Program-made: the position numbers and the translations under genes
From: Thuidium tamariscinum
Lineage: Eukaryota > Streptophyta > Bryopsida > Hypnales > Thuidiaceae
Direction of reading: 5' to 3'
NCBI GenBank assembly: GCA_947034885.2
Contig: OX344751.2
Coordinates: 16,058,001 to 16,122,000 of the forward strand
DNA length: 64,000 bases
Shown here: one piece after another, positions 1 to 11,932 of the stretch
How the letters are laid out: each line of letters begins with the position of its first letter
Numbering within the stretch: the first letter of the stretch is position 1
Notes under the pieces: model-generated
Database searches by the model: none
What the model was told of the DNA's origin: nothing
The model's input: the letters and a program-made list of their open reading frames with translations, nothing else

Positions 1-2073
1 TCTCTCTCTGGTTCTTCAGAAGGCATTCTGTGCCTCTGAGGCTTCGATTTCAGGGTCACGATTTTGCTAAAGTGAGGTCGGTGGGCCACTCTTCTTGACC
101 CTTTTCCATGTCGGCTCTTGGGAGTGTATCGAGAAAAGATCGGTTCTTCGAGGGGCAGTGCTCGGAACGTTTCGACCACTTCCACTCTCCGGCATAATTG
201 TGAACGATGGAACCTGGCAGCTTTCTTGAGCATAAACATCAATGGATGTCCTGGAAAACAAGGCCGGGATACTGGACTAGGTGGGATGTCTCGTGCTGCA
301 CTCGCCAGGGAACCCCGTTCATAGAGTTCATCACTACACCTTGAGGTTCTCACATTGATCGGAGCAGAAAGGTCCTCTTCTTTTACAGCCCATGTTCTAC
401 TCTTTACGGGTCCCTTTCGGAAGACCTCTGACGCCGGAATCGTTCGCATTGAAGCCTCACCATTGTCATTCGGGAACTCTTTCACCTCGCATTGCCCCTT
501 ACTTTCGAAGGATGATACGTCAGAATTATCGTCGGAAATAGCGCAAGGCTCGGTCTGGGTCCCTGTACTGCTGTTGGTGCCGCTTACGCTTGTTGATGAC
601 TCACTTCGTCTGTATTTATCGAGGCACCTCTTATTCTCCACAATATCTTCAGAGGCAACTGTAGACGTTCCGGTACTACAAGCATCAGTGTGTTCATTGG
701 CCCACGTCTTCATTTCGATGCGTGATTGGGCGGAGCTGCCAATGAATTTCGGTTTTGAATCAGAGCAGATGTGGGAAGTTGTACAGCATACATTGCCAAA
801 CACTCCATCAGGTTTGGTTATTTCCTGCTTTCCTGCTTTTACGGTAGCTCCAGTGGCAGTCGGTAAGATCCTTGTCACCGAATGAATCGCCTCATGGTGC
901 GGTTGGTTTGCTTCCGCGTTTGCGTCTCGGTCTGCGGCGTCTGCATGAGATGCAGGCAAGTGGGTTAACATTTCACACCTGAAACCCAAACCAATCGACG
1001 AATCACGAGTGCCTGGAAAAACCTTGATCTCGCTGCTCGTATGAAAAATGTGGTGAGACTGCGTGCGAACGATTGCGATCTGAAAGCAATATCACCTGCA
1101 TTAGACTGAACAAACCAATTGAATCCAGTGTAACCGAATTATCTGGTTTCAATTACGTACCTTGAGAGGTGTCATAAACCTCGAGAGCTTTGAGAACGTA
1201 TTCCCCGCTTTCACCGAGAGGAAGAATAACGTCATCGTCGAACACGTCACACCAGATAAAGGTTCCCTTGTAGCTCCTGTATGATTAACCATCAAGGGCA
1301 CCTGATTTAGTCCTCACATTGAAAAATAAAAAGAGTGAACAATGAAAGTTGTAAACATAGGTTTATAGAAGGAAGTGACACCTCAAGAACGCCTCAGCTA
1401 CCAGAATCAAACAAAACCCAAAATAGATTCAATGCAACACTCGCAAAGCCCATTCTTGACTGCGATTGCTTGTGGTCATTAACTTTCACAGTGACACGCA
1501 GATAGACACATTTCCTAGACAGGCAACTCAATGCTGCTCTACTTCACTCCTGGTACCGAAACCTAGATACAATCAGAACGGCAGACCGACCGTCACTCGT
1601 GTCAAAAGCAACTTTGTATGCGACATTACCGTTTGTATGACCAAGCATATGAGTCCGGCATGCCTCTTCCTCGAAGCGCAGTCAAACGTGATTTCACATC
1701 TGTCCAGGTACACATTAATGAACAAGTTAATTTCTTAACAGCAAGAAGCTAAATTTCACAAAAATTATGTAAGATTCTTTAACCTCTACAATTCAGTCGA
1801 GTTCGACTCGAGAGACACGGTTTGATTCTCTGAGTACTGCCAATGTGGAGTGTTAAAAGAAGGAGATGCAGCTTGCTCAAATTGGAAAGGCTAGGTTTTC
1901 TGAGAAATTTCGAGGAAGTGCACCGAGAGGCAACGCATACCTCTCAGAGTCGGGGATTGCTGGTACGAGGGATATCGCACTTGTATCAAATGCGGATGAT
2001 CAGCTTGCCCGGTTCCCTGATTGAGCTCGTACACAACCTCAATTTTGTGGTAGAACTCCGACGGTGGATCCAT
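1..2073 (-). CDS. SOK: SOSEKI (DIX-like, DUF966) polarity protein gene, 3' part beyond the window
   Basis: Four exons can be joined in frame: 2073-1941, 1699-1630, 1276-1161 and 1012 to beyond base 1, all with GT-AG introns and matching phases (1, 2, 1). Exon 1 encodes KIEVVYELN..DHPHLIQV, exon 2 DVKSRLTALRGRGM and AWSYKR, exon 3 SYKGTFIWCDVFDDDVILPL and EYVLKALEVYD. In this order they match the N-terminal DIX-like polymerisation domain of plant SOSEKI proteins (family pattern: VVYYL, HPHF.EV, DV..RL..LRGKGM, SYK.GF.W.D, EYVLKGSE). SOSEKI proteins form polymers at cell corners or edges and mark cell polarity. Exon 4 is open for more than 330 codons, rich in S, T, E and K, as expected of the variable SOSEKI tail. 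The ATG at 2073 is the first in its reading frame; a splice acceptor just before 2193 leaves room for an upstream exon. Family call is firm; start and C-terminus are not settled. Confidence 0.88.
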
Positions 2074-3530
2074 CGTAAGACACCTGCGTGCGTCACCAGC
2101 TTCGGGAACTAGCTCTTCAGAGACGAATAGCAGTTTGCGATGGTCCGAGCAATTCAGAGCATCAGGAAGCGGTCCTACACTTCTCAATTCCACTGTAGAA
2201 CATAAACAAATTTCCGCTACAGAAGTCGCCTAGATTGCTTCAAAATTTCGCTACTCGATTCAACTTGATACGACCGGCTTACAGCATGGAATGCAAATTG
2301 TGCATCACTAGAGATCAACTACCCCTATCCACCAGGAGAAATTGGAGAGAAGTGCGTGCACGGCAACGCCGGCTGGTGAAATATTCCCTGAAGATAAACG
2401 TTCACAGTCGGATTGCAGCTCACTCGTGCGAACAAGTCAGGTTTGGTCAGAGCGTGTACACACGCTGCAACTTCCCTGAGCATCTCCGACCGCACAATCG
2501 GTCAGCACCTCACCCGCTTACCGATCGAACTTCGCATCCTCCGAGTTCACACAGACCTACCGCAACCAAGCTAATGCGTGAAATAAGCGCATGCAACGGA
2601 CACCCGAATCTCTGCAGTCGCACTCGTCGAAACGCAGAAACTCCTCGAAACTACAGGTCAGTGAGGCCACAGGCAGGGAGGTGCAGTTGCAGAGCCACAG
2701 AATCAACAATTGGAAGCGTGAGAGTCTGCGAAACCGTCAGATCGGACAACGGTTAGAATCAACAGTTATCTCTCACAGAAGGCCAAAATTCAGCAACTAC
2801 AACAAAGCTCTCCTTGATCAAAACGATCCTTTCAGCATACTCTCTTACAACATCCTCGCTATTGTCAACTCACACATTCTCACCTCTAATATAACTTTCA
2901 TGGACACTAATACTCGAAAATTGAGTCACCCAGCTTCACGAATCACAAACCAAATGAACACAGCTTACCGACCGCAGAATCAATCTAAAATCCCGATTGA
3001 GGCTCTGCGAAGAATCATAATCTGTCAAAAACGAAAGAAAGAATGGAAGAGAGATGGAGATGAAGAGCAAACAGGAGAGCACACGAGAGAATGCAGAGGT
3101 GGAGCTGACATTGCCGGGAAGAGGAACACGCAAATGGGCCCAGCAGAGAACAGGCTGGGGAAGAGACGATGGTGACACTTGGGAATACAAAAGGCGCCGT
3201 CGCTGGAGAGAGAGTAAAGATGAGGCATCAAGGCGGGCTGCAGCGCCATTTAATGAGGGAGTTTGAAAATGGACCGATGATCGATCGAGCTCTGCCAGGC
3301 CTTCATTGTTCGCCATTTAGATCGTACTCCGCAGACTCTCTTCCTCGTCTTCAATGCTGCTGCAGTTGGTGCTGCAAATCGGAATTATACCGTAATCAAA
3401 GTATCAACGGTGCAAGACGGGACGGAATGCAAGGGCTTCGGCTTCGGGGGCATGAAGAACACGCTTTGGGAGGGACACCGAAATCGTCTGTATTAGCATA
3501 TTTCTTCAGGAGCTCGGTCTTTAGTTAGCT
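2074..3530 (-). promoter_or_regulatory. Probable 5' leader and promoter side of the SOSEKI gene
   Basis: The island stays G+C-richer up to about 3530, where A+T-rich spacer begins. On the minus strand about 3020-3075 holds a CT-rich stretch (CATCTCTCTTCCATTCTTTC), typical of plant 5' leaders. Open frames on both strands here (for example 2936-3316 minus, 2235-2756 plus) are low in complexity and match nothing I know. I infer leader or promoter sequence; no TATA box could be assigned with confidence. Confidence 0.4.
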
Positions 3531-5580
3531 CTTGTTGGACCTTGTTGGTGAGATTTTGGTTGCTTTCAGGCAGTGTTTGTGGGTTTTGGGGGGAGATTTG
3601 TCGTCATTTTGCACCAAAATATGGGGCTGTGCACTGAGCCCACAGAATATTAGCAGGGCTTCTTTTTTGGCTTTTTGGTGCAGAAAAAATAATTTGGCTA
3701 AAAAATGCCTAAGAAAATGCCTAAACACTACGATGAAGTTGCCAAACAACTTTGAAATTTAAAAAATATATTAGATGAAATCACTTGATTGTTGATCATA
3801 CTATACATCCAATAAGTGGATGAATGTTGCAATTTGGAGCACCATTGCACTGTAATATTTTATATTGCTACTATGGCACTTCTTCAAAAATGAAAAAAAA
3901 GGCCTTGAATATAAGTAGTAAAATCTTGAATGAAATCGCCAAATTGTAGATATGTAAAATGTGTTGATGTATTATTTTCTATCCAATATGTGGGTGAATG
4001 TTGAAATTAGGAATTTCACTATAACATTTAATATCGACACTTTGGCACTTTATAAGAAATAAAAATAAAGATAGTACAAATGCTTTTAGCATTAATTTTT
4101 AAAATTCTAATTAAAGGTACCATACACATGTCTATGACTCATCAAATGTAAGTTAGCATTAGTTTCTTGGTTGATGGGCACTAGTGTAGTCTTATTGTGT
4201 TGAAAATGTTGAATACTTCTCTAATGGATTGACTTCCTAGGTACAACCAAAATATTAAAGTTTTGCAGAAAAAATTGTAAATATTTTCAATTTTAGTTCA
4301 CTTAGATTTGTAGCTATTATGGAAAAATATCATAGCCATTTATTGGGCACTTCAATGTACTTCATGTATTTGTGTTCACCAATCATTTTATCTTATTCAA
4401 GTAGATAATTCAATGTACCTAATATAATTTAATGTCCCTAATGGTGATTTGTCTATTTATTACATGTGTTCATTTCATTGACATGGGTGAGTTGTTTGTT
4501 TATTGCAAGTATTTGTTTATGAGCATATGTATGATACACATGTGAAGTAAGAATCTAAATGTGCAACTTTTAGTAAAAAGACCATACATAAGAGGAGATT
4601 TGAAGAAATGGATGGGCCTTTAAAGTTTGTTCCCCTTATTATCTCCTAAGTTGTAAAGGAGTGGTTGATTCTTAACAACATCATAAATACTAAAATATGT
4701 GTGTGTGTATATATATATATGAATTCAAAAAGTTCAATTTTTTTATTACATTAAATTTTTGATGTAGCCATCTCCAAAATACATCAAATGCCAATTCGAT
4801 GCAATTACCAAAGTTCCTTGCTATGTAGTAACTAAGAGGTCACTAGTTACTTCTTTGTTGTTTCATAATCAATTTTCCATACACTTAGTACAAATCGTAA
4901 AATATTCCCTAAAGCACAATTGTTAGTTGAATGGACAATTGAACATTTAGATAGGTTCTTACAAAATCAATTATTATGAACAAATGTTTAAATTTTTTTG
5001 ATGCAAGGTGCATATAGTAACCACTTTGGTTGAGAAAAGGAAAGGTCAATAGGATGCCTAGTGAAAGGAGATGCTTCCCAAAACATGTTGAACAGTTCAA
5101 GTACCACTATATCAAGGAGTCAAAATGACCCAACTATACCTCCTTCTAATCTTCTATTATAAGATAAATTTACACCAAAGAGTGATATAATAACTATGGG
5201 AGAAACAAGGTACTTCCCTTTAAAATGTAGCACTAAAATGTAAGATCATAATTGAGGGTACTTATACTAGGATTATTTTGATATTCCAATAGGTGTGACC
5301 AACATTTGGGATATTTTTCAAGATTTACTATTGTCAGTATTTTCCTCTAAACAATTCCCATATTGAACCTTGTTTTTGAGGTACCAGGACTATTTTTCTC
5401 TTTATTTCTTGACTATGAATCAAAAAGTAAAAAAAGGAAATTACTATTTTTTTTCTTGCATTTTCAAATTACAAATGTTTTTGTTTATTCCCAATTCCAC
5501 TAGCTAACTGAATGAACTAACCGCCAGTAACTTAGTTATCCCAGAACATTGGGTGTGACTCTGTGAGAGAGAGGAAATTT
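3531..5580. other. A+T-rich spacer with a short tandem pair and a (GT)n(AT)n tract
   Basis: No gene is visible. Two related blocks, about 3772-3895 and 3930-4060, share ATCCAAT..GTG.ATGAATGTTG and TGGCACTT.. and form a diverged tandem pair of about 155 bases. A GTGTGT run passes into (AT)n at about 4698-4720. The rest is unique to my eye. Confidence 0.5.
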
Positions 5581-6250
5581 TTGAATTGCATACTAATTCT
5601 CCAGAGCTGGATGACAATATTATCTCCCCAGAGCTGGATTACTAACTTAACAGCATTATTTCTCCACTGTCGGATTACAAACAGTATTATTTCTCCAGTG
5701 CTGGATTAACAGTATTATTTCTCCAGGATTACTAATTTAGTAGTAATACCCTTTGTTATTTCTGCAGTGCTAGATTACCAATACAGTGGGTACACCTAAA
5801 ATTGCACCTCACCTAAAAGTGCCATCTATAGTTGCTGTACATTTTTGAATTCCATTATGTACCTATTTGGCTGGAGCGTTTTTAGAAACAAACTTTGAAC
5901 CTTAATAACTTTTGCATATTGTATCCAAATGCTGCGTTTTATGGTGCATTGGAACTTGCTTTCACTTGCCAAGAAGACAATATGAAAATTTGATCAGACC
6001 AGTAATAGTTACTAGGCACGGTACCAAAAAGTGGCACTTTTAGGTGTACCCACCTTATTAAGTTATTTCTCCAGGATTACTAACTGCACCGGTATTATTT
6101 CTCCAGTGCTGGATTGATAGTATTATTTCTCCAGGGTTACTAGTAATACCCTTTAATATTTCTGCAGTGCTGAATTTACAGTATTAATTATTTAAGTTAT
6201 TTCTCCACTGCTGGATTACAGTATAATTATCTCATCAGGATTACAGTAGT
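5581..6250. repeat. Minisatellite, unit about 28-30 bases, split by a mariner-like insert
   Basis: Diverged head-to-tail copies of a unit reading roughly ATTATTTCTCCAGTGCTGG followed by ATTACTAAC or ATTAACAGT run from about 5595 to 5780 and resume from about 6056 to 6250. The units differ in length and some end in CCAGAGCTGG or CCACTGCTGG. The gap between the two halves is exactly the inverted-repeat element at 5784-6055, so the array existed before the insertion. Confidence 0.8.
5784..6055. mobile_element. Short mariner/Stowaway-like element (MITE), TA target site
   Basis: The ends are inverted copies: left CAGTGGGTACACCTAAAA, right the complement of AGGTGGGTACACCTAAAA. Each end abuts TA (5782-5783 and 6056-6057), the target duplication of the Tc1/mariner superfamily. 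Length is 272 bases with no open frame, so it is non-autonomous. It interrupts the surrounding minisatellite. Confidence 0.75.
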
Positions 6251-6869
6251 ATTATCTCACCAATTACTACCGGGAGTCGCTTCCTCTCCATTCCCAACTC
6301 CTTCCGTCTGAGGCTGTCAGAGCCTTCTTCAATTTCAATGAACACGCTTCCCATTAGAATCAATACCAGCTTCCCATTTGGAGCGCATGAAGTGGACTTA
6401 AGTTCGAACCTTCGGTTTAAGTTAAGAGACTTCCAGAGTAGGACGGAGTGAATTCTCCACACCGCAAGCTTCGTGAGCTTTTCGAATTTCGACAGCTCAG
6501 CTTCAGTTAAGTTAGCGGAGTTTTGGAACCATACAAATGGTTGTTTAACTTAGTTTACAGCTTGAGAATTACGTTGAAGTTCAACTGACTCCCCTTCGAG
6601 TTTAATCGTCTCAGGCGCAGGCCTCATAATGAGAAAAATCAGCAGTGACTTCCAAGGAGCAATTAGTTGAAACTTGAAACTCCACTCACCTTTCAGTTGT
6701 AAATTAAACTTCAATTTATTTCAAAATGTGGTTTGCATTGATGTTCCTGAGTCTGTTGCATGGGTTGGGCTGTAAGTTATTGACGTCCTCATCAGCTTCT
6801 ACCTTGGTTTTCACCTCCTATTGATTGCAAAGTTAGTTAGGTTATTAATGGGATTAACTTAACTTACTT
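6251..6869. other. Spacer with a somewhat G+C-richer patch, no gene assigned
   Basis: About 6260-6640 is richer in G+C than its surroundings and has a 73-codon open frame on the minus strand (6241-6462) that matches no family I know and shows no splice-site context. It may be a remnant of a transposon or gene fragment. Nothing else is visible. Confidence 0.3.
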
Positions 6870-9800
6870 AGGTAGTAGGACTTGTTGGCATACACTACGA
6901 ACTTGACTTAGAATTAACCCACTTCCAAATTGAGCTGCTCCACTGTCTTCACACGCAATGCAATGGGTTGTTCTAAGAGCATTTGGTGGTATTAAGGTAG
7001 AACCACCCGTAACCGATCATTTAAGGTATTTTAGGCATGATCTAGTGTAGTGCAAAGTAAAACAAATATTTTCAAAGGTGTAAAGATAAAAATGATGGGG
7101 ATTGCAAAAACTTTGGTAATTTTATCACATGAATTGAAATTACTATGAATTTTGAAAGGCATAAAGTGTGCTTGACCAAATGTCAATCTATAGAGTCTTC
7201 TAATTTTGATCACGCAAAAAAATACATTTTTTCTCACTCTTTTCTACTTTTTTGCACACTACTTTGGAACATGTGCCATGAACTTTTAGCCCTAACTTTA
7301 AAAATGAAAAAAAACTCATTCTAGACTTGGTTGGAAATACGTCCATCATTAGGTTGGCTATGGGAGGCCGATTGGTTATAGGTGGTTCTACCTTATGAGC
7401 CTATTTGAATTGGTGATATAGTAGAGGTATCCATATTCGATAAACTAAGCACATCTTGACATGGTTTAGGGTAGTACAAGGTAAAGTAAATGTTTTCGAA
7501 GGTGCACTAAAAAAAATTATGGAGATGGGAAAAATTTGGTCAATTTATCTCTTGAATTGAAATTACTACAAATTTTGAATTGAAATTTTACTATGAATTT
7601 TGAAAGGCAAAATTTAGGCTTTACCCATGACCAACATTTAAAGTCATCTAATTCGGATCATTCAAGAATTATTTTCATGCTCATTGCTTCTTACTTTCAT
7701 ACTCACTTATGTATCATTAACTTGTTCATTTGGTTCAAATCTTTAAAAAGTACAAAGACACGCATTCCAAGGAAAACATAAAAATCTATTGTTGATAGGG
7801 TGCTAATTAGTAATAGGTACTTCTTCCATAGGTGAGATTTTGAATCAACAAGATTGAAAAGTTTAGAATGAGGAGTTTGTGAACTAAGGAGTGCTTCATA
7901 CTACGTCTCAAATTCCAATTTTTTGAATCTTAAATCAAGGCCAACAATTTTCCTATCTTCTTGGGTTTGTAGATGGTCAATAAAAATATCAAATGGAGGA
8001 CTTAGGATTTCATGGTGTGAAGGTCAATGTCCCAACTATTTTAGCCCGTATTTGTCTCTCATGTAAAAGTTTACTACAATTATGTACTTAAAAAATAGAT
8101 TAGAAAATGAAAACCTTGTTTTTAGGGCATAATTTTTGCAACGAATATGATCTACATTGAATAGAGACTTTAACGAGATCAAAAAATTAAAGGAATTTAT
8201 TTTGAAAAACTACAGATGTTTGAAACATGACGTACAAAACCCACACACTTCAGTAACTATTGATGTACAATACACCAAATTGTATATATTTTTATAATGT
8301 GAAATGTCAATTAATGGGTATCGGTCCATTTAACCCCTAAATGTCAAAACTGTGTTTTTTTGACAACATAGTGATTTTGGACAACTCACTATGAATGGAG
8401 TTTTGTTTTTTTCTTTGAAATTTTCACACAACATGCACCCAAGGAGTAACTTTAAGGCCCAACAATTTTCTTAACTTTTGACTACATGGTTAAAAAGTTA
8501 TTGCATGATATGTGCTAAGTAACAAAAAAAATTGTTACCTAGTAGACAACCTGGTAGCTCAAAAAACTTCTTCAAAAAATACCTTTATAAGAAAATAAAG
8601 ACTTGAAGTTGGTTCTCTAGATTTATATAGATACGAGAAGCTTTGAATCATTCCATTTGGATTAATGAGATGAAAGTGATAAAGAATTTTAGTTTATGGG
8701 TAGGTATGGAGTCTTTGGTATATACTACTAACTTAAGTTTGTAGGTAGTAGGATTTGTTGGCATACAATACTAACTTAACTTAGATGTTCAACAATCTTC
8801 ACAATGCAATGTGATAGGTTGTTCTAAGTGCATTTGGTGGGTATTATGAGCCTATTTGAATTTATGATATAATAGAGGTATTCAACTATTCATAATCGAT
8901 AAACTAAGCATATCTAGACATAATCTAGGGTAGAACAAGGCAAAACAAATGTTTTCAAAGGTGCATTGACGGAAATGATGGGGATTGCAAAAAATTTGAT
9001 AAATTTAACTCTTGAATTGAAATTATTGTGCATCTTGATTAGAAATTACTATAAATTTTGAAAGGCAAAAGTTGGGCTTAACCCATGACCAACATTTAGA
9101 GTCATGCAATTCCAATCACTTAAGAACTTCTCTCTTGCTCCTTGTTTCCTATTTTTCTATTAACTTATGTGTCAATAACTTATTGGTCCAAATCTTTAAA
9201 AAATACAAAGACATGCATTTAAAGGGGGGGAATGGAAATGTATTTCAATATTTATTTGAATAGGATAACTTATTTATTGTTGATGGGGTACTGGTTAGTA
9301 ATGGATACTTCTATCATAGGTGAGATTTTGAATCATTAAGATTGACAAGTTTAGAATGAGGAGTTTGTGAATTAAGAAGCATTTCTTATACTAATTCTCA
9401 AGTCACAATTTTATAAGTCTTAAGTCAATACCAACAACTTCCCTATCTTCTTAGGTCTCTAGATGGTCAATAAAAATAATATCAAATGGGGAACTTGGGA
9501 TTTCATGGTATAAAGGCCAACATCTTAACTTTTAAAGTCCCTATTTGTCTCTCATGTAAAAGTTTACTACAATTAAGTGATTAAAAAATAGATTAAAAAA
9601 TGACAATCTTGTTTTTAAGGCATAATTCTTGCAACAAATTTGCTCTACATTAAATAAGGGTTTTAATAAGATAAAAAAATTAAAGGAACTTATTTTGAAA
9701 AACTACAAATGTTTGAAACATGATGTAAAAAACCCTCACTCTTCAATAACTATTGATTTACAATACTTTTAAAGTAGATATTTCTATAATGTAAAATGTC

Positions 9801-10205
9801 AATTAATTGGTACAGACCCCTTTAACCCCTATTGTAAATGCAAAATCTGTGTTTTTTGATAGCACAGTGAATTGGGTAGCTTACTACAAATGGAGTGTTA
9901 ATTTATTTTTCTTTGAAACATTTATACAATATACACCTAAGGAGTAGCTTTAGGACCCAACAATTTTCCTAACTTTTGACTGCATGGTTAAAAAGTTATT
10001 GTATGATATGTAATTTTTGTTACTTGGCAGGCAACCTAGGTAGTTCAAAAAACTTCTTCAAAAAACATTTTTTTAAGAAAATAAAAATTTGAAACTATTT
10101 CCTTTGATTTATATAGGCATGGGAAGCTTTGAATCATTCCATTTGGATTGATGAGATATAAGTTATGAAGAGTTTTAGTTTGTAGGTAGGTATGAAGTCT
10201 TTGAA
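6870..10205. repeat. Large direct tandem duplication, two copies of about 1.45 kb (first enlarged by an insert)
   Basis: Copy A (about 6870-8730) and copy B (about 8742-10205) run in parallel: both open with GGTAGTAGGA.TTGTTGGCAT, pass through GCAATG..GGTTGTTCTAAG, GCCTATTTGAATT, GATAAACTAAGCA, TAAAAGTTTACTACAATTA, and end with TTTAGTTT.TAGGTAGGTATG. They differ by many substitutions and small gaps, so the duplication is old. Copy A carries an extra 399-base element (6995-7393) that copy B lacks. Short open frames in equivalent places (7593-7781, 9072-9263) are not conserved as protein. Confidence 0.85.
6995..7393. mobile_element. MITE with TA target duplication, empty site present in copy B
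   Basis: Ends are inverted: left AGGTAGAACCACCCGTAACC, right the complement of AGGTAGAACCACCTATAACC. TA flanks both ends (6993-6994 and 7394-7395). The parallel position in copy B reads GGTGGGTATTATGAGCC without the element, which is the pre-insertion site. TA suggests a Tc1/mariner-type or similar superfamily. No coding capacity. Its interior resembles parts of the surrounding duplication (ATTTTCAAAGGTG, GAATTGAAATTACTA), so it may have formed from such sequence. Confidence 0.8.
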
Positions 10206-11015
10206 AACCTAGGCTCGACTAGACATGCCCGTTCTATCACTTGTTGTTGGATTTCTCAATAAGATAAATGTACCCGTATCCAATCACTTAAGGGATTTTG
10301 CAACAAATCTTGAGTAATATGAGGCCATGTAAATTTTTCCCATGTAGAAAAAAAGGAAATATGGAGATTGCAAATTTTCTATAATTTTATTTTAGAAATT
10401 GAAATTACTACAACCATTTAAACCTACCCAATTCATAATACATATTTCAAACAACATGTCATTTGTTCTTAGATAGGGGTCACACTTAAAACACAATCGC
10501 TTTTAGAGTAAACTACGTTAAGAAAATGTCGACTCTCTAGAAGGCCACTAAAAAGCGGCATAAAGGATCCTCTACTATTTTTTGTTTACTAATACTAGAA
10601 TTTTTTTCTTATCCCACTAATCACTATTTCATTGCCAATTGTCAAATGACTCCATACCTACCCACAAACTAAAATTGTTCATAACTTTTGACTCATTAAT
10701 CCAAATGGAATGATTAAAAGCTTCCCATGCCTATATAAACCTAAAGAATCAATTTGAAATTTCACTTTTAAAAATAAATAAAATTGAAGAAGTTTTTTCA
10801 GCTGCGCAGGCTGCCTGCCGAGTGAAGAAAACAACATATCCTACCATAACTTTTTAACCGTGAAGTCAAAAGTTATGAAAATTGTTGGGCTTTAAAGCTA
10901 CTCCTTGGGCACACATTGTATCAAAATTTCAAAGAAAAAAAAAGAAAAAAATCCATTTGTAGTGAGCTGCCCAAAAAATTTATAATCTCAAAAAACAATG
11001 TTCAGGCTTTAGGGG
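9826..11015. mobile_element. Fold-back element with TTAA flanks and ~375-base inverted arms
   Basis: TTAA at 9822-9825 is followed by CCCCTATTG; the other side ends in CTTTAGGGG followed by TTAA (11016-11019). The arms 9826-10200 and 10640-11015 are inverted copies of each other: TGGTTAAAAAGTTATTG matches the complement of ATAACTTTTTAACC, and CATTCCATTTGGATT matches the complement of AATCCAAATGGAATG. TTAA duplication plus CCC termini is the pattern of piggyBac-type (or Kolobok-type) elements. The left arm is also part of tandem copy B, and a related arm lies at about 8334-8700. No open frame. Confidence 0.6.
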
Positions 11016-11932
11016 TTAAACTATGTTCCAAAATTCAACAAAACCTAGTGTAGGTTGGTGATTGACTTGGATAAAAATCCCAACTTTTGGAGTTTTATCT
11101 TGTCGTCTTCAATTATTTCACTAGGCTCTTAAATAGATATAGGGGAGTAAAAATAGACCGAAGATGAATTCCGATTCGATGATGTATGCTCTCAGTACAC
11201 TTGTCAACCTTTGATATCATCGTTAAATACGTCAATTGTTGGAAGAATCTGTTGGTTTGGAATCTTCTACCTATCAAAACACCATGGAACTGGAGAGGTT
11301 CTTTATTAGCATAAAATTGACTAGGTTAATTTTTAGTGGGATTTTACTGCACCTCAAAAATTTCCTATGAATTTTTGTCTAAGGATTATTGCAAATAACA
11401 AGTCAAGAAAATATCCAATGGCTATCAGAAAATTTCGGGACTTTGGAGGGGACTTTTCATAGAATTCTTCTACGCATGTGTAGACTTAAACCTGATCTCT
11501 ACACTTCTAGAAATGGGGTATAAAATAGATTATTTGCATTTCAACCATTAGAAATTCCTATATCTTCTTTGATACTACAGGGAAGATGAAATCTCACCAT
11601 AGATTCCTCTACTAGGACCTACTTTAGCCAAATATCATCGCATGTGGGCTTATTACCCCATTTCCTCACATTCCATTCAATTACTATCAATTTAATCCAA
11701 GTAGGACTCGTTTGAACTACAAAAACTGTATAAAATACTATTCCAGACCAATCACTATATGGACATGTAGGATGCCAATATTGGTTCTACACTCTTTTTA
11801 GGGTTTTTGTCTATATTTGCATATTTAATTTTTTAGGAATTCAAAAAAAGAACCAGTGAGTCCCAAATGACAAACTAGGGGCTTACATCCAATCTAATGG
11901 TACTTTTAACAATTGATAACAAAAACTTGATA
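11016..11932. other. Spacer, no gene or repeat recognised
   Basis: No long open frame, no inverted ends and no tandem unit are apparent here. A slightly higher G+C level between about 11060 and 11800 is the only feature. Confidence 0.3.

Noticed and set aside
355-885. 176-codon plus-strand frame
   Set aside because: It is the shadow of the open fourth exon of SOSEKI on the minus strand, which joins in phase to the DIX-like exons.
2235-3316. Overlapping open frames of 100-190 codons on both strands upstream of SOSEKI
   Set aside because: Low complexity, no domain, no splice context, and they overlap each other; better read as leader or promoter.
8330-8345. TTTAACCCCTAAA motifs as interstitial telomere repeats
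   Set aside because: They occur singly at the borders of TTAA-flanked elements and not as TTTAGGG tandem runs.
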